Of a stretch of DNA of 64,000 nucleotides, positions 27,958-37,783 are shown piece after piece; positions within the stretch are counted from its first letter, which is position 1; every line of letters begins with the position of its first letter. The stretch is from Escherichia sp. E4742 (lineage in GTDB: Bacteria; Pseudomonadota; Gammaproteobacteria; Enterobacterales; Enterobacteriaceae), in NCBI RefSeq assembly GCF_005843885.1, contig NZ_CP040443.1:1-64000 (forward strand), written 5' to 3'. The notes beneath the pieces were generated by a model. That model had not been told where the DNA came from. It saw only the letters and a list, made by a program, of their open reading frames with translations, and did not search any database. Made by a program: the position numbers and the translations under genes.

Positions 27958-29175
27958 TTACCTCGTAATATTTAACGCTTTTCGCAAAATAAACGGACAG
28001 ACGATTAAAAATGCATATTCCGGGCTAAATATCGAACCGGTAAAAAACAGCGATACCGGAGTAAAAAGATAGAGCTGCACGCGAAAATTGCGATTATCGC
28101 CAAAAGCGTTGATCATCATTTTTATCACTTTCCCCATATACCACAGCGATAAAAACACCGCGAACCAGGAAAAATAAATAATCAGCAGATACAAACCATT
28201 GTCTATGGTTTTTCCGACATCCGCACCGTTAAATATTCCGAATGATGCGACATATTCATAAAGTGAGCCAAATCTGACCACACCGTCAATATGGGTCAAA
28301 GAATAACCGACCATCACCAGCGGACCGACAATACGATAATATGATGACGATCCTTCTGTACCTAAATCGCCCAGACGGGTGGAAATATAAGGAAACGCGA
28401 TTACCACACCAACCAGGAATACAGCCAGAGAAATCAATGCTAACGGTAACTTTTTCTTAATCGCCTCTTTATTCAGATACTGAAATGCCCACTCCAGCAA
28501 ATAAAACAGGATAAAGGTCATAACCCCTGAAAACGATCCGGATAATATTATCCCTGCGAGAATCATAGCATCAGTTTTAGGCGTTTTGATACCAAACTGT
28601 TTGATACTGAGCCAAATTGAGATTAATGCCAGAGCGAAAAATGCCGGTTCGAAATAAAGTGCCGTAGTTCTCTTGCCGCCGAATTTAATGAAATTCAGTA
28701 CATAGCTGTTGCTGTAAATCAGATATTTCGAAATCGACTCCATAATACTGCTGCCGCCGGTGAGGATAATTTGCGCCATCTCCACCGCCGCCAGCGCCAC
28801 CACCAGCCCGACAACCAGATAAAAGAAACGTAATATCTTGCGATGGTTGTGTGGCGAAATGGTTTTAAAGCGAATGCTCCACACCATGCCAATAATGATC
28901 ACAATATAGACAAACAGCATAGTTGAAGTGACATATTTGCTGGCATCCAAAGACTGACCAAACAAATAGTTAAACGCAGTGAGTCCCGCACCAATCCCTA
29001 AGGCAATCATCAATTTTTTAACGCTGATGCGCTCTAAAAACAGCAGCAGCAAAACAGGTAAAAAAGTGACGATGGTGATGGGGAAACTTTCGCCAAGTTG
29101 GGCGATTTTGACGTTAACCAGCAGGTAAATCAGCGGCAGCAACAGGTAGCTACAGATTCTGATAGACGTTGACAT
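27958..29175 (-). CDS. wcaD: Putative colanic acid polymerase WcaD
   Basis: The 405-residue integral membrane protein has around ten hydrophobic helices and a large loop, the layout of Wzy-type polymerases, and is the operon's only candidate for that role. The ATG at 29175 (MSTSIRICSYLLL) gives the known length and overlaps the wcaC end by 26 bases. Confidence 0.93.
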   Translation of the reverse strand: MSTSIRICSYLLLPLIYLLVNVKIAQLGESFPITIVTFLPVLLLLFLERISVKKLMIALGIGAGLTAFNYLFGQSLDASKYVTSTMLFVYIVIIIGMVWSIRFKTISPHNHRKILRFFYLVVGLVVALAAVEMAQIILTGGSSIMESISKYLIYSNSYVLNFIKFGGKRTTALYFEPAFFALALISIWLSIKQFGIKTPKTDAMILAGIILSGSFSGVMTFILFYLLEWAFQYLNKEAIKKKLPLALISLAVFLVGVVIAFPYISTRLGDLGTEGSSSYYRIVGPLVMVGYSLTHIDGVVRFGSLYEYVASFGIFNGADVGKTIDNGLYLLIIYFSWFAVFLSLWYMGKVIKMMINAFGDNRNFRVQLYLFTPVSLFFTGSIFSPEYAFLIVCPFILRKALNITR

Positions 29176-30367
29176 ACTCCTCCAGCATCTGTTGTCCACT
29201 GTAGGCGGCGCGGCTGCGTTGGCTGAACCCGGCCAGCGTGGTACCAAATATCGCCTGCGCGATTTCCGGTTTGCTTAACTGCACCAGTTGCATCACGTCT
29301 TCTTCGCTGACGGTTTTACCGCCGGATTTTTGCAGCACTTCCCGCGCCGCATCGCTATGGGTGGCAATCACCGGCACGCCAATCGATAGCGCCTCACACA
29401 AAATCAGCGGGTAGTTATCGACGCGAGAACTGAACACCAGCGCATCCATCTGATTGAGTGCGCTCATTAACTTACGTTTGTCGGTTTCAAAGCCGTGATT
29501 AACCACGTTACCAGCGGTGAACGGCGAGAACTTACCAAAAGTATGCAGTTCGATTTTGTCGCCCAGCGCCATCATCTCGCGCACCAGTTGCTGGTTAGTT
29601 TTGCCGTCGTAACGCAGGTCATGCGCCACCACCGCGATTTTCGGCTTGCCCTGAGTTTCGCGCACCGGAGGCAGGTCCGCCAGAATCGCCTCAGTTGCCA
29701 TATCAATGCCATTATTGATGATCCGGCAACGCCCTGGACCGTACAGGCTATTGAAAGCATCAGCCACATGCTGGCTGGGGGAAATAAACTGGCAGCCCAG
29801 CGCCAGCATCTCGCGGAATAACTGGCGTTTGCCCGCCACCAGCTGGTGTGCGCGATCAATCTTCACCGGCGGATAATTATTTAAGGTCGGGCATTTCTGG
29901 CAGCCCGTTTTCCAGCCTTCGCAACCGTCGGTAAAGGCGCAGCGTCCGGTAACACTCCAGTGGTCGTGTAACGTCCAGACCAGAGTGACGTCCGGTTTAT
30001 GGTTTTTCACTTTTTCGCAAAAGCGCACCACGCTGTTAAGATTCAACCAGTAGCTGTGCAGCACATGAAAATGCAGGACTACCGGCCCCGATGTGCGGGT
30101 AATGGAACGGTACAACTCATTGAAATTGCCGAACAGATCGCGATTAAACAGACGAAACAGCGCAATGTTCGCCATCGCCGTCATCCGCGGCGTATGTTTG
30201 ATTACCTGCGGATAGTTTTGATGGCTGACGCTCTCTTTGCCGCCTTTGCCGTAGCCGTAGACAAAATGTGACGCCAGCCCCTGTTGCAGCGCGCGCTGGT
30301 GGAGATCTAACGCCACACCTGCCGCTCCACCTTCCGCCAGTCGCACATTAAATTGCAAAATATTCAT
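29150..30367 (-). CDS. wcaC: Colanic acid glycosyltransferase WcaC
   Basis: This 405-residue GT4 enzyme begins NILQFNVRLAEGGAAGVALDLH. It has four close cysteines at CAFTDGCEGWKTGCQKC near residue 150, and a donor-site region FSSRVDNYPLILCEALSIG near residue 325. It adds a sugar, thought to be galactose. It overlaps wcaB by four bases. Confidence 0.94.
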   Translation of the reverse strand: MNILQFNVRLAEGGAAGVALDLHQRALQQGLASHFVYGYGKGGKESVSHQNYPQVIKHTPRMTAMANIALFRLFNRDLFGNFNELYRSITRTSGPVVLHFHVLHSYWLNLNSVVRFCEKVKNHKPDVTLVWTLHDHWSVTGRCAFTDGCEGWKTGCQKCPTLNNYPPVKIDRAHQLVAGKRQLFREMLALGCQFISPSQHVADAFNSLYGPGRCRIINNGIDMATEAILADLPPVRETQGKPKIAVVAHDLRYDGKTNQQLVREMMALGDKIELHTFGKFSPFTAGNVVNHGFETDKRKLMSALNQMDALVFSSRVDNYPLILCEALSIGVPVIATHSDAAREVLQKSGGKTVSEEDVMQLVQLSKPEIAQAIFGTTLAGFSQRSRAAYSGQQMLEEYVNVYQNL

Positions 30368-30852
30368 TTAATTACCTTCACTCGCGCTTTTTCTCCCACC
30401 ACCAGCGCGTTGTCCGGGACAGAATCGAGCACCACGCTGCCCGCACCTACGGTGACGTTGTTACCAATCGTGATATCACCCAGAATAATGACGTTGGCAC
30501 CGAGTTCGACACCGTCGCCAATGTATGGACATGCCATGTTATCGGCGCCACGATTGCCGATAGTGACACCGTGGCGAATGGTGAAATCATCCCCCGCTAC
30601 CACGTTTTTATTGATCACTACGGTGTAACCGTGATGAATAGTGAAGCGGCGACCAATAGTTGCGGCGGCCTGGATTTCATAACCGAAAATGCATTCGGTG
30701 ATAATGCGATACAGCACCAGCAGCGGGGCCGCCCACAGATTGTTGAGGACGTTCTTTTTGCGCCACACTGAACAAAAATGAGCGACGCGATAGGCAAGCA
30801 CCATGCAGCACGGGCGTAAACTCCAGCTGTTGGCGCGCAGATCTTCCAGCAT
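30364..30852 (-). CDS. wcaB: Colanic acid acetyltransferase WcaB
   Basis: The 162-residue protein has serine-acetyltransferase-like hexapeptide repeats (IGRRFTIHHGY, FTIRHGVTIG, LGANVIILGD, VTVGAGSVV). It is one of two acetyltransferases in the operon. It starts two bases after wcaA and overlaps wcaC by four. Confidence 0.93.
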   Translation of the reverse strand: MLEDLRANSWSLRPCCMVLAYRVAHFCSVWRKKNVLNNLWAAPLLVLYRIITECIFGYEIQAAATIGRRFTIHHGYTVVINKNVVAGDDFTIRHGVTIGNRGADNMACPYIGDGVELGANVIILGDITIGNNVTVGAGSVVLDSVPDNALVVGEKARVKVIK

Positions 30853-30854
30853 CT

Positions 30855-31694
30855 TTAGCGCCCCCGGATTCCATCAGCCAGACGTTTGCCGTTACGCACC
30901 GACAGCAGCGTCAGCAAAGTGCGCCAGGTCATGCGTTTATTGCGGATCTGGTAGAGGGTAAACAGCTGATATTTTTTGCTGGCGCGGTCAAATTTGTCTT
31001 TGTGCTTGCGGTAAAAGTGGAAGTATCCGGAGAATTTTTTCGGTGACGAGGTGATCTGCATTTCGCCGTGATTGATATGCAGGATCTGCGTCGCCTCTTC
31101 CACTTTCCACGGTTCGCCGTACTCCACCACCATCCGCAGGAAGATGTCGTAATCCTGTGCCGCTTTCAGTTCGGTATCGAACAAACACTCTTTGAAACGC
31201 CATGCCCAGGTAAAGACCTGATTGCCAATGATATTGCGTTTGTAGAACAGATGGCGTGAATACGGCGATTTGGGATACAGCGGCAAACTTGCCGGCTGGG
31301 AGTAGACCTCGCCCTGGCATACGTAGTCGTTAGCGTACAAAAAGGCGTGAGTGACCAGTTGCTGTTTATGGGCGAGGAAGACGCTCAGGCGGTTGGGTGT
31401 CCATTCATCATCATCATCGATCCCGGTGATGTATTCCCCTTGCGCCAGCATAATCGCCTGGTTACGTACCGCGCACGCCCCGCTATTAATGTCGTTGTGA
31501 ATGTAAGTGATACGCGGATCGTTGAGGGCGGTGACGTACTGTTGCAGTTGTTCCCAGGAGGAGGAGCAATCATCCACGATGATCATCTCCCAGTTGCTGT
31601 ACTCCTGGCGCAGGACCGATTTTATCGCCCGAATCGCCAATTGTTGGCGGTTCCAGGTCGGCATATAAATTGAGATCAGAGGATTGTCTTTCAT
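30855..31694 (-). CDS. wcaA: Colanic acid glycosyltransferase WcaA
   Basis: The 279-residue GT2 enzyme has ISIYMPTWNRQQLAIRAIKS, IIVDDCSS near residue 38 and the metal-binding ITGIDDDDEW near residue 90. It adds one sugar of the repeat unit. A 92-base gap with one REP sequence separates it from wzc. Confidence 0.94.
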   Translation of the reverse strand: MKDNPLISIYMPTWNRQQLAIRAIKSVLRQEYSNWEMIIVDDCSSSWEQLQQYVTALNDPRITYIHNDINSGACAVRNQAIMLAQGEYITGIDDDDEWTPNRLSVFLAHKQQLVTHAFLYANDYVCQGEVYSQPASLPLYPKSPYSRHLFYKRNIIGNQVFTWAWRFKECLFDTELKAAQDYDIFLRMVVEYGEPWKVEEATQILHINHGEMQITSSPKKFSGYFHFYRKHKDKFDRASKKYQLFTLYQIRNKRMTWRTLLTLLSVRNGKRLADGIRGR

Positions 31695-31728
31695 AGGTTG
31701 TTCTCCCGGCTTATGAGCTGGTTTGCTT

Positions 31729-31762
31729 GCCGGATGCGGCGTGAACGCCTTATCCGGCCTAC
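31729..31762. repeat. Single REP sequence between wzc and wcaA
   Basis: A palindromic REP of the form GCCGGATGCGGCGTGAACGC to TATCCGGCCTAC lies in the 92-base gap. Its hairpin may protect the upstream wza-wzb-wzc message from 3' decay and set the ratio of export to synthesis genes. Confidence 0.88.
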
Positions 31763-31786
31763 GGGGTGGTGCGAATGCAGGCGTCG

Positions 31787-33949
31787 TTATTTCGCATCCG
31801 ACTTATATTCGTATTCGTAATAGCCATAATCCTGATACGCGCTGGCGCGGCGGAAGATGGAGTTCAGAATCACCCCTTTCACCGGAATACCGTTTTGCTC
31901 AAAGCGGCTCAGACTGGTTTCCACTTCTTTCAATGTGTTGACCGCATAACGCGCCACCATTAATGTGGTTCCGACATGACGCCCGACAATTGCTGCATCG
32001 GTCACTGCCAGAATCGGCGGCGTATCAATCAACACCAGGTCGTAGTTTTTACTCGCCCAGCTCACCAGTTCGGCAAAGCGTTCGCTCATCAACAGTTCAG
32101 AAGGATTTGGCGGCACCTGACCGCGCGGGATCAGGTCAAATTTGGCAATAGAGGTCGGTTTAGCAGCGGTAGTAATATCGCCCTGACCAATCAGAATTTC
32201 CGACAGCCCATTGACGTTATTGGTGCCCAGCAGCTCGTGGGTGTAGCCTTTGCGCATATCGCAGTCGATCAACAACACCCGTTTATTGGTCTGGCTGATC
32301 ACCGCCGCAAGGTTGGCACAGACAAAGGTTTTACCGATTGACGGGCTAACCCCGGTCATCATCAACACATTGTTCTGCGCCTGCATCATCGCGAAGTGCA
32401 GACTGGTACGCAGACTGCGGATGGCTTCAATTGCCAGATCGGTTGGATTCCCCACCGCCAGTAGCTGGCTCTGTTTATAGCGTTTAATCCCTTTGATGGT
32501 TTTGACGCTATCGCGCGCTTTCTGCCATTCCGACAGCGGGATGCTGGCATAGACGCTAATACCGTGTTCTTCCAGCACCTGCGGGCTTTCGATGCCGCGA
32601 TTAAACAACGAGCGCAGCAATACACCCACGATAGAGAGCATCAGGCCAAGGATAATCGCGCCGAGGATAATCAGCCCTTTCTTCGGTTTCAGCACACCAG
32701 GCTGGGTGATTGCCGGGTCAACAATGCGCACATCGCCGACGGTGCTGGCTTCGGTGATTTTCAGCTCCTGCTCTTTATTCAGCAGTTGCATATAGACCTG
32801 CTGACCAGACTCGACATCGCGGGTCAGACGCACAATTTCCTGCTGGGTTTTCGGCATCGCCGTTACGCGACCGTTAAGTTTGGCTTTTTCGTCTTCCAGC
32901 GCCTGACGTTTCTCCAGCAGCGTACGGTACGCCGGGTGAACTTTGGTGAACAGCTTAGAAATTTCCGCCTCTTTAAAGGTCAGTTCGTTCAGCTGCGCGT
33001 CGATGTTCACCATCGAATCCAGCACCGCTTTTGCTTCCAGCGGCAGATCAACAGAATCTTTATCCTGACGGAAGGCATTCAGTTTGTTTTCGGCGACATC
33101 GAGACGGCTACGTACTTCCGGCAATTGTTGCGCGAGGAAGGCGAGGCTTTTTGACGCTTCCGCCGATTTGCGCTCAATGTTTTGTTCCTGATAGTTGCGG
33201 GCGATGCTGTTAAGAATGTCGCGGATCTGCTCGCGATCTTCACCGGTATAAGTGAGGCTCAGTACGCCAGCGTCTTTGCCGTTCTCCGTTACCGTCAGGC
33301 TGTTTTGCAGTTGGTTGATCATCCCCAGCGTGGAGTATTTGGTGACGGTAAACTCACTGCCCGGGCTGGCGTGAATGGCTTCAACCATCAGCGTGACGCC
33401 TTCTTTTTTCAGCATCTGACCCGCTTGCCCACGAGCGCTAAAGCCGCCGTCGCTGCTCAAAGTGTAGTTTTTGTTGTCCAGCACATTAAGCGTAAATACC
33501 TGGTCCGCCATCTCTTTCGGGCGGTTAAAGGTGGTCACTTTCACCGTCTCGTTCTGACGTCCCATCAGGCGATCCCAACCCGCACCGAAAATCGGGAACG
33601 TGTTTTTGCTCACCGCAATATCGAGGTCGAGATCGTCCACCGTTTTACCAAGCACCAGACGCGAACGAATCAACTGGATCTCGGCGTCCGAGGCTGGCGG
33701 TTTGTTGGCTAACGCCGAACCAATGTCCTGCACCAGCGAATTGCCGCCGCTTTGTTCGATTTGTACCAGTGCGTCGGCGCTATATATCGGCGTAGCGAAG
33801 AAGGTGTAAACCACAGCACAGAGGGCGAATACGGCGGTGATGCCAATCACCCACCAGCGCGCTTCAATGACGGTGCCGACCAGGCGACCAATATCGATTT
33901 CATCACTGCCCGTTACCGGAGCGGCATGTTGTTTTACTTTTTCTGTCAT
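31787..33949 (-). CDS. wzc: Tyrosine-protein kinase Wzc
   Basis: Wzc is an inner membrane co-polymerase and BY-kinase controlling colanic acid chain length and export with Wza. From the ATG at 33949 (MTEKVKQH) it has 720 residues as in K-12. Two membrane helices flank a long coiled-coil periplasmic part. The C-terminal kinase has Walker A (TGVSPSIGKTF, Lys540 by K-12 numbering), Walker A' (LLIDCDMRKG) and a C-terminal tyrosine cluster (YQDYGYYEYEY) that is phosphorylated in trans. It follows wzb by two bases. Confidence 0.97.
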   Translation of the reverse strand: MTEKVKQHAAPVTGSDEIDIGRLVGTVIEARWWVIGITAVFALCAVVYTFFATPIYSADALVQIEQSGGNSLVQDIGSALANKPPASDAEIQLIRSRLVLGKTVDDLDLDIAVSKNTFPIFGAGWDRLMGRQNETVKVTTFNRPKEMADQVFTLNVLDNKNYTLSSDGGFSARGQAGQMLKKEGVTLMVEAIHASPGSEFTVTKYSTLGMINQLQNSLTVTENGKDAGVLSLTYTGEDREQIRDILNSIARNYQEQNIERKSAEASKSLAFLAQQLPEVRSRLDVAENKLNAFRQDKDSVDLPLEAKAVLDSMVNIDAQLNELTFKEAEISKLFTKVHPAYRTLLEKRQALEDEKAKLNGRVTAMPKTQQEIVRLTRDVESGQQVYMQLLNKEQELKITEASTVGDVRIVDPAITQPGVLKPKKGLIILGAIILGLMLSIVGVLLRSLFNRGIESPQVLEEHGISVYASIPLSEWQKARDSVKTIKGIKRYKQSQLLAVGNPTDLAIEAIRSLRTSLHFAMMQAQNNVLMMTGVSPSIGKTFVCANLAAVISQTNKRVLLIDCDMRKGYTHELLGTNNVNGLSEILIGQGDITTAAKPTSIAKFDLIPRGQVPPNPSELLMSERFAELVSWASKNYDLVLIDTPPILAVTDAAIVGRHVGTTLMVARYAVNTLKEVETSLSRFEQNGIPVKGVILNSIFRRASAYQDYGYYEYEYKSDAK

Positions 33950-33951
33950 TC

Positions 33952-34395
33952 TTATACCTGCTCTGCGTTCAATGCCTGCGCCCACTGGCGGGCAGACCGT
34001 TCAAGTAATGTGTACACCGCTGCAAACGTTTCCCGGCTTTTGCGATACGGGTCGGGGATTTCACATTCGTTATCCCAGTGACCAAACAGCATCACTTTGC
34101 CGCGCATCTCGGGTGCCATCTCGCATAAGCGTTCGATATGGCGCTTTTCCATGGTCAAAATCAGGTCATAGTTGCGACACAGGCGGCGGCTGATTTGTCG
34201 TGCACAGTGGCCTTCCAGAGACAGTTGATGTTCTGCGGCGATGCTGATAGCGGTAGGATCAGCGCCCTTACCGACCAGCGCGCCGAGTCCAGCGGACTCC
34301 ACTTTCAGCTCCGGGTGATAACGTTGCAGTAAGCGTTCCGCCGTCGGGGAACGGCAAATATTGCCGACACAGACAACTAAGATGTTGTTAAACAT
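33952..34395 (-). CDS. wzb: Low-molecular-weight protein-tyrosine phosphatase Wzb
   Basis: Wzb removes phosphate from the Wzc tyrosine cluster, which cycling is needed for polymer export. The 147-residue protein has the P-loop C-x5-R, VCVGNICRS, with nucleophile Cys9, and the general-acid Asp in DPYRKS near residue 115. It lies five bases after wza. Confidence 0.97.
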   Translation of the reverse strand: MFNNILVVCVGNICRSPTAERLLQRYHPELKVESAGLGALVGKGADPTAISIAAEHQLSLEGHCARQISRRLCRNYDLILTMEKRHIERLCEMAPEMRGKVMLFGHWDNECEIPDPYRKSRETFAAVYTLLERSARQWAQALNAEQV

Positions 34396-34400
34396 GACGA

Positions 34401-35540
34401 TTACCAGTTATGAATGTCGCTGGCTGTATCCGTCATGTAACGGACACCGCTAATAGTTGGCAGCAACTGATTGATCAGACGGTTCCAGCGGGAAACCGGG
34501 GCTGTGGTGACATAAACCACGTCATAAGGTTGCAGGCGGAATTCTGTCGCCATCACCAGCGACGTGGCATCAGACATATCCAGCTGGTAAATATTGGCAA
34601 TTTTGCCGTTACGCCCGCCCTCGCCTTTCAGCGGACGAATGACAAAGATGCCGCTGGCATTGGAGGTGGTCATGTCGATGCCTTCAGCATTGCCCAGGGC
34701 TTCAGTCAGGGTCATGCCGCTAAAGTCCATTTTCAGGGTGCTCTGTTTCTTCACTTCACCCATCACAAACACTTTCAGATCATCATTACGCGGCACGTAG
34801 AGAATATCGCCCGGGTAAAGCAGTCGGTTCTGATTGAGGTCGCCGTTTTGCATCAGCGCCTGCAAAGAAATGCGTTCTTCACGACCGTTGTGTGTCAGCA
34901 CCACGTTACGCCAGTCAGCGGTGTCGGTCAGGCCACCTGCGGCGTTGATGGCATCGAGAATGGTCAGCGGTACGTTGGTGATCGCTTGTTGACCGGATTT
35001 ATTCACCTGACCGGAGATATAAGCTTTTTGCGAGCGGAAGGCGGCGATATTAACGTCCACCTGCGGGTCAGCGATGTATGTCGCTAAGCGCCCGGTAATA
35101 TCACTGCGAATTTCAGCGAGCGTTTTCCCCACTACGTGAACCTTGCCTATATACGGGTAGAACATGGTGCCGTCAGGCTGTACCCAGTTGCCGGTGTCGC
35201 TGGAGCTGCGGTACTGACCGGCTGGCGTGGTGAGTTCCGGGTGATCCCAGACGGTGACATTAAGAACGTCCCCCGGCCCGACGCGATACTGGTAATTCGC
35301 GATCTCACTTTCCAGCGTCATATTGGGGCGCGCTACGTTGGGTCGTGGACGTAATTGATCAATCAGACGCGGGGTCAGCGGATAAACATTCACCATTTTG
35401 TCGAGATCGAAATCAGCGTCCTGCTGTTTGATGACGTCTTTACCCATCGTCGACATATTGCTGCCCGGAAGTACTGTGCAACCGCTTATCAAGGTTACTG
35501 ACACCAATAATGGCATCAATTTCATTTTGGATTTCATCAT
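34401..35540 (-). CDS. wza: Outer membrane polysaccharide export lipoprotein Wza
   Basis: Wza forms the octameric outer-membrane channel for colanic acid. The 379-residue protein begins with a lipoprotein signal ending in the lipobox LISGC (Cys21). A PES domain (YRVGPGDVLNVTVWDHPEL) follows near residue 90, then SLBB repeats and a C-terminal amphipathic helix near RWNRLINQLLP. It is the first gene of the operon and is preceded by a leader of several hundred bases. Confidence 0.97.
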   Translation of the reverse strand: MMKSKMKLMPLLVSVTLISGCTVLPGSNMSTMGKDVIKQQDADFDLDKMVNVYPLTPRLIDQLRPRPNVARPNMTLESEIANYQYRVGPGDVLNVTVWDHPELTTPAGQYRSSSDTGNWVQPDGTMFYPYIGKVHVVGKTLAEIRSDITGRLATYIADPQVDVNIAAFRSQKAYISGQVNKSGQQAITNVPLTILDAINAAGGLTDTADWRNVVLTHNGREERISLQALMQNGDLNQNRLLYPGDILYVPRNDDLKVFVMGEVKKQSTLKMDFSGMTLTEALGNAEGIDMTTSNASGIFVIRPLKGEGGRNGKIANIYQLDMSDATSLVMATEFRLQPYDVVYVTTAPVSRWNRLINQLLPTISGVRYMTDTASDIHNW

Positions 35541-35718
35541 TGTTTATTTATCACTTTGGCAGAGTAATTATCCTGTGCACTATTAATAGCAATGTCGCCA
35601 TGCACATTTACCTTGCAGTTAATTGAATAAAAATTTAACTGGCATCAGTCCTAAAAAAATTGATTTCATCCGCAGGCTATTGACAGAATAATTCAGACTG
35701 GTCTTTCAGGCATCCAGA

Positions 35719-35756
35719 CACGCTACCGCCCCTGGCTTTTTAGCTACCAATACACT
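35719..35756 (-). promoter_or_regulatory. JUMPStart element with ops site in the colanic acid leader
   Basis: On the minus strand the sequence includes GGCGGTAGCGTG (35719-35730), the ops element, within a JUMPStart copy that differs from the O-antigen copy at about six positions. It predicts RfaH control of the colanic acid operon. It lies 179 bases before the wza start. Confidence 0.94.
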
Positions 35757-35979
35757 GATTTAGTTTAGATTTTCTAACTTTTTCATCATGCAGTCGTTTA
35801 TGAAAAAGTGTTATTCCGTGAATTAATTTTCCAGATATAAGGTGGCATTATGGTATTTGAATATTGGCGCTCCAATAATGCAGGAGGAAGTGTTACAGCT
35901 AACGGAATAGCAGGCAAGGTAACAATTCGGCAATTGGCTATTTTTAAGAATTATATTAAGTGTCATTCAATATGGTTTT

Positions 35980-35993
35980 TAGGAGTTTCTTTA
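35980..35993 (-). promoter_or_regulatory. RcsAB box upstream of wza
   Basis: The minus-strand sequence TAAAGAAACTCCTA matches the RcsAB-box consensus (TAAGAATATTCCTA) and equals the site I recall for E. coli wza. The RcsA-RcsB heterodimer binds here to induce colanic acid under envelope stress. It is about 440 bases upstream of the wza start, consistent with a long untranslated leader. Confidence 0.85.
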
Positions 35994-36199
35994 GGTTGAC
36001 AATATTTAATATAGTGTCTCCACATGCGATATTTCTTAAATAATATTTTATTATTACCACTTTTAATTCAGGGATAATGCAATGTTATAATCCTCAAATA
36101 ATGTGAGATAAATAGTGCTGCAACATTGCATTTTTGCCCTGATTTATCCATGATCGAATTGTGACATTTGTCATACAACGAATAGGTTTTGTACTTACT

Positions 36200-37783
36200 A
36201 TGGAATGGATTGCCGATCCGTCTATCTGGGCCGGGTTAATCACGCTGATTGTGATCGAACTGGTCCTCGGCATTGATAACCTGGTCTTTATTGCCATCCT
36301 CGCCGAAAAACTACCGCCGAAGCAGCGTGACCGCGCACGGGTTACCGGGCTGCTGCTGGCAATGTTAATGCGCCTGTTACTGCTGGCGTCAATCTCCTGG
36401 CTGGTCACCCTGACTCAACCGCTGTTCAGCTTCCGCTCGTTTACCTTTAGCGCCCGCGACTTAATCATGCTGTTTGGTGGTTTCTTCCTGTTGTTCAAAG
36501 CCACGATGGAGCTGAACGAACGGCTGGAAGGGAAAGACAGCAATAACCCCACACAACGCAAAGGCGCGAAGTTCTGGGGCGTGGTGACGCAAATTGTGGT
36601 GCTGGACGCTATCTTCTCACTCGACTCGGTGATTACCGCCGTCGGGATGGTTGATCATTTACTGGTCATGATGGCCGCCGTTGTTATTGCTATCAGCCTG
36701 ATGCTGATGGCAAGTAAACCGTTAACCCAGTTCGTTAATAGCCATCCGACCATCGTCATACTCTGCTTAAGTTTCCTGTTGATGATTGGCTTTAGCCTGG
36801 TGGCGGAAGGTTTCGGATTCGCCATTCCGAAGGGCTATTTGTACGCCGCGATTGGTTTCTCGGTGATGATCGAGGCGCTCAATCAGTTGGCTATCTTTAA
36901 CCGGCGACGTTTTCTTTCCGCTAACCAGACACTGCGCCAGCGGACTACCGAAGCGGTAATGCGCCTGTTAAGCGGACAAAAAGAAGATGCGGAACTGGAC
37001 GCCGAAACCGCATCAATGCTGGTGGATCATGATAATCAGCAAATCTTTAATCCGCAGGAGCGGCGGATGATTGAGAGAGTACTTAATCTTAACCAGCGTA
37101 CCGTCAGCAGCATTATGACGTCGCGCCACGATATTGAGCATATCGATCTCAACGCGCCGGAAGACGAGATTCGCCAGTTGCTGGAGCGAAATCAGCACAC
37201 GCGGCTGGTCGTTACTGACGGCGATGACGCGGAAGATTTGCTCGGTGTTGTTCACGTTATCGACTTGCTACAACAGTCGCTGCGCGGCGAACCGCTCAAC
37301 CTGCGAGTGTTGATACGCCAGCCGCTGGTGTTCCCGGAAACCTTGCCGTTGCTACCTGCCCTGGAGCAGTTCCGTAATGCCCGCACGCACTTTGCTTTTG
37401 TGGTGGATGAGTTTGGCTCGGTAGAAGGGATTGTGACATTAAGTGACGTCACCGAAACCATTGCCGGTAACTTACCGAACGAAGTGGAAGAGATCGACGC
37501 CCGCCATGATATTCAGAAGAATGCGGACGGTTCCTGGACGGCGAATGGTCATATGCCGCTGGAAGATCTGGTGCAATATGTGCCGCTGCCGCTGGATGAA
37601 AAACGTGAATATCACACCATTGCCGGGCTATTGATGGAATATTTGCAGCGTATTCCAAAACCTGGCGAAGAAGTTCAGGTAGGGGATTATTTGCTCAAAA
37701 CGTTGCAGGTGGAAAGCCATCGTGTGCAGAAGGTGCAGATTATTCCGCTGCGTAAAGATGGCGAGTTGGAGTACGAGGTGTGA
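36200..37783 (+). CDS. yegH: TerC-family membrane protein with CBS domains, YegH
   Basis: The 527-residue protein has seven or so membrane helices at its N-terminus with the TerC signature IVIELVLGIDNLVFIAI near residue 20, then a pair of CBS domains (about 300-420) and a CorC-type transporter-associated domain at the C-terminus. It may take part in metal transport across the inner membrane; the substrate is unknown. I used the ATG at 36200 (MEWIADPSIW), which gives the K-12 length. Confidence 0.92.
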   Translation: MEWIADPSIWAGLITLIVIELVLGIDNLVFIAILAEKLPPKQRDRARVTGLLLAMLMRLLLLASISWLVTLTQPLFSFRSFTFSARDLIMLFGGFFLLFKATMELNERLEGKDSNNPTQRKGAKFWGVVTQIVVLDAIFSLDSVITAVGMVDHLLVMMAAVVIAISLMLMASKPLTQFVNSHPTIVILCLSFLLMIGFSLVAEGFGFAIPKGYLYAAIGFSVMIEALNQLAIFNRRRFLSANQTLRQRTTEAVMRLLSGQKEDAELDAETASMLVDHDNQQIFNPQERRMIERVLNLNQRTVSSIMTSRHDIEHIDLNAPEDEIRQLLERNQHTRLVVTDGDDAEDLLGVVHVIDLLQQSLRGEPLNLRVLIRQPLVFPETLPLLPALEQFRNARTHFAFVVDEFGSVEGIVTLSDVTETIAGNLPNEVEEIDARHDIQKNADGSWTANGHMPLEDLVQYVPLPLDEKREYHTIAGLLMEYLQRIPKPGEEVQVGDYLLKTLQVESHRVQKVQIIPLRKDGELEYEV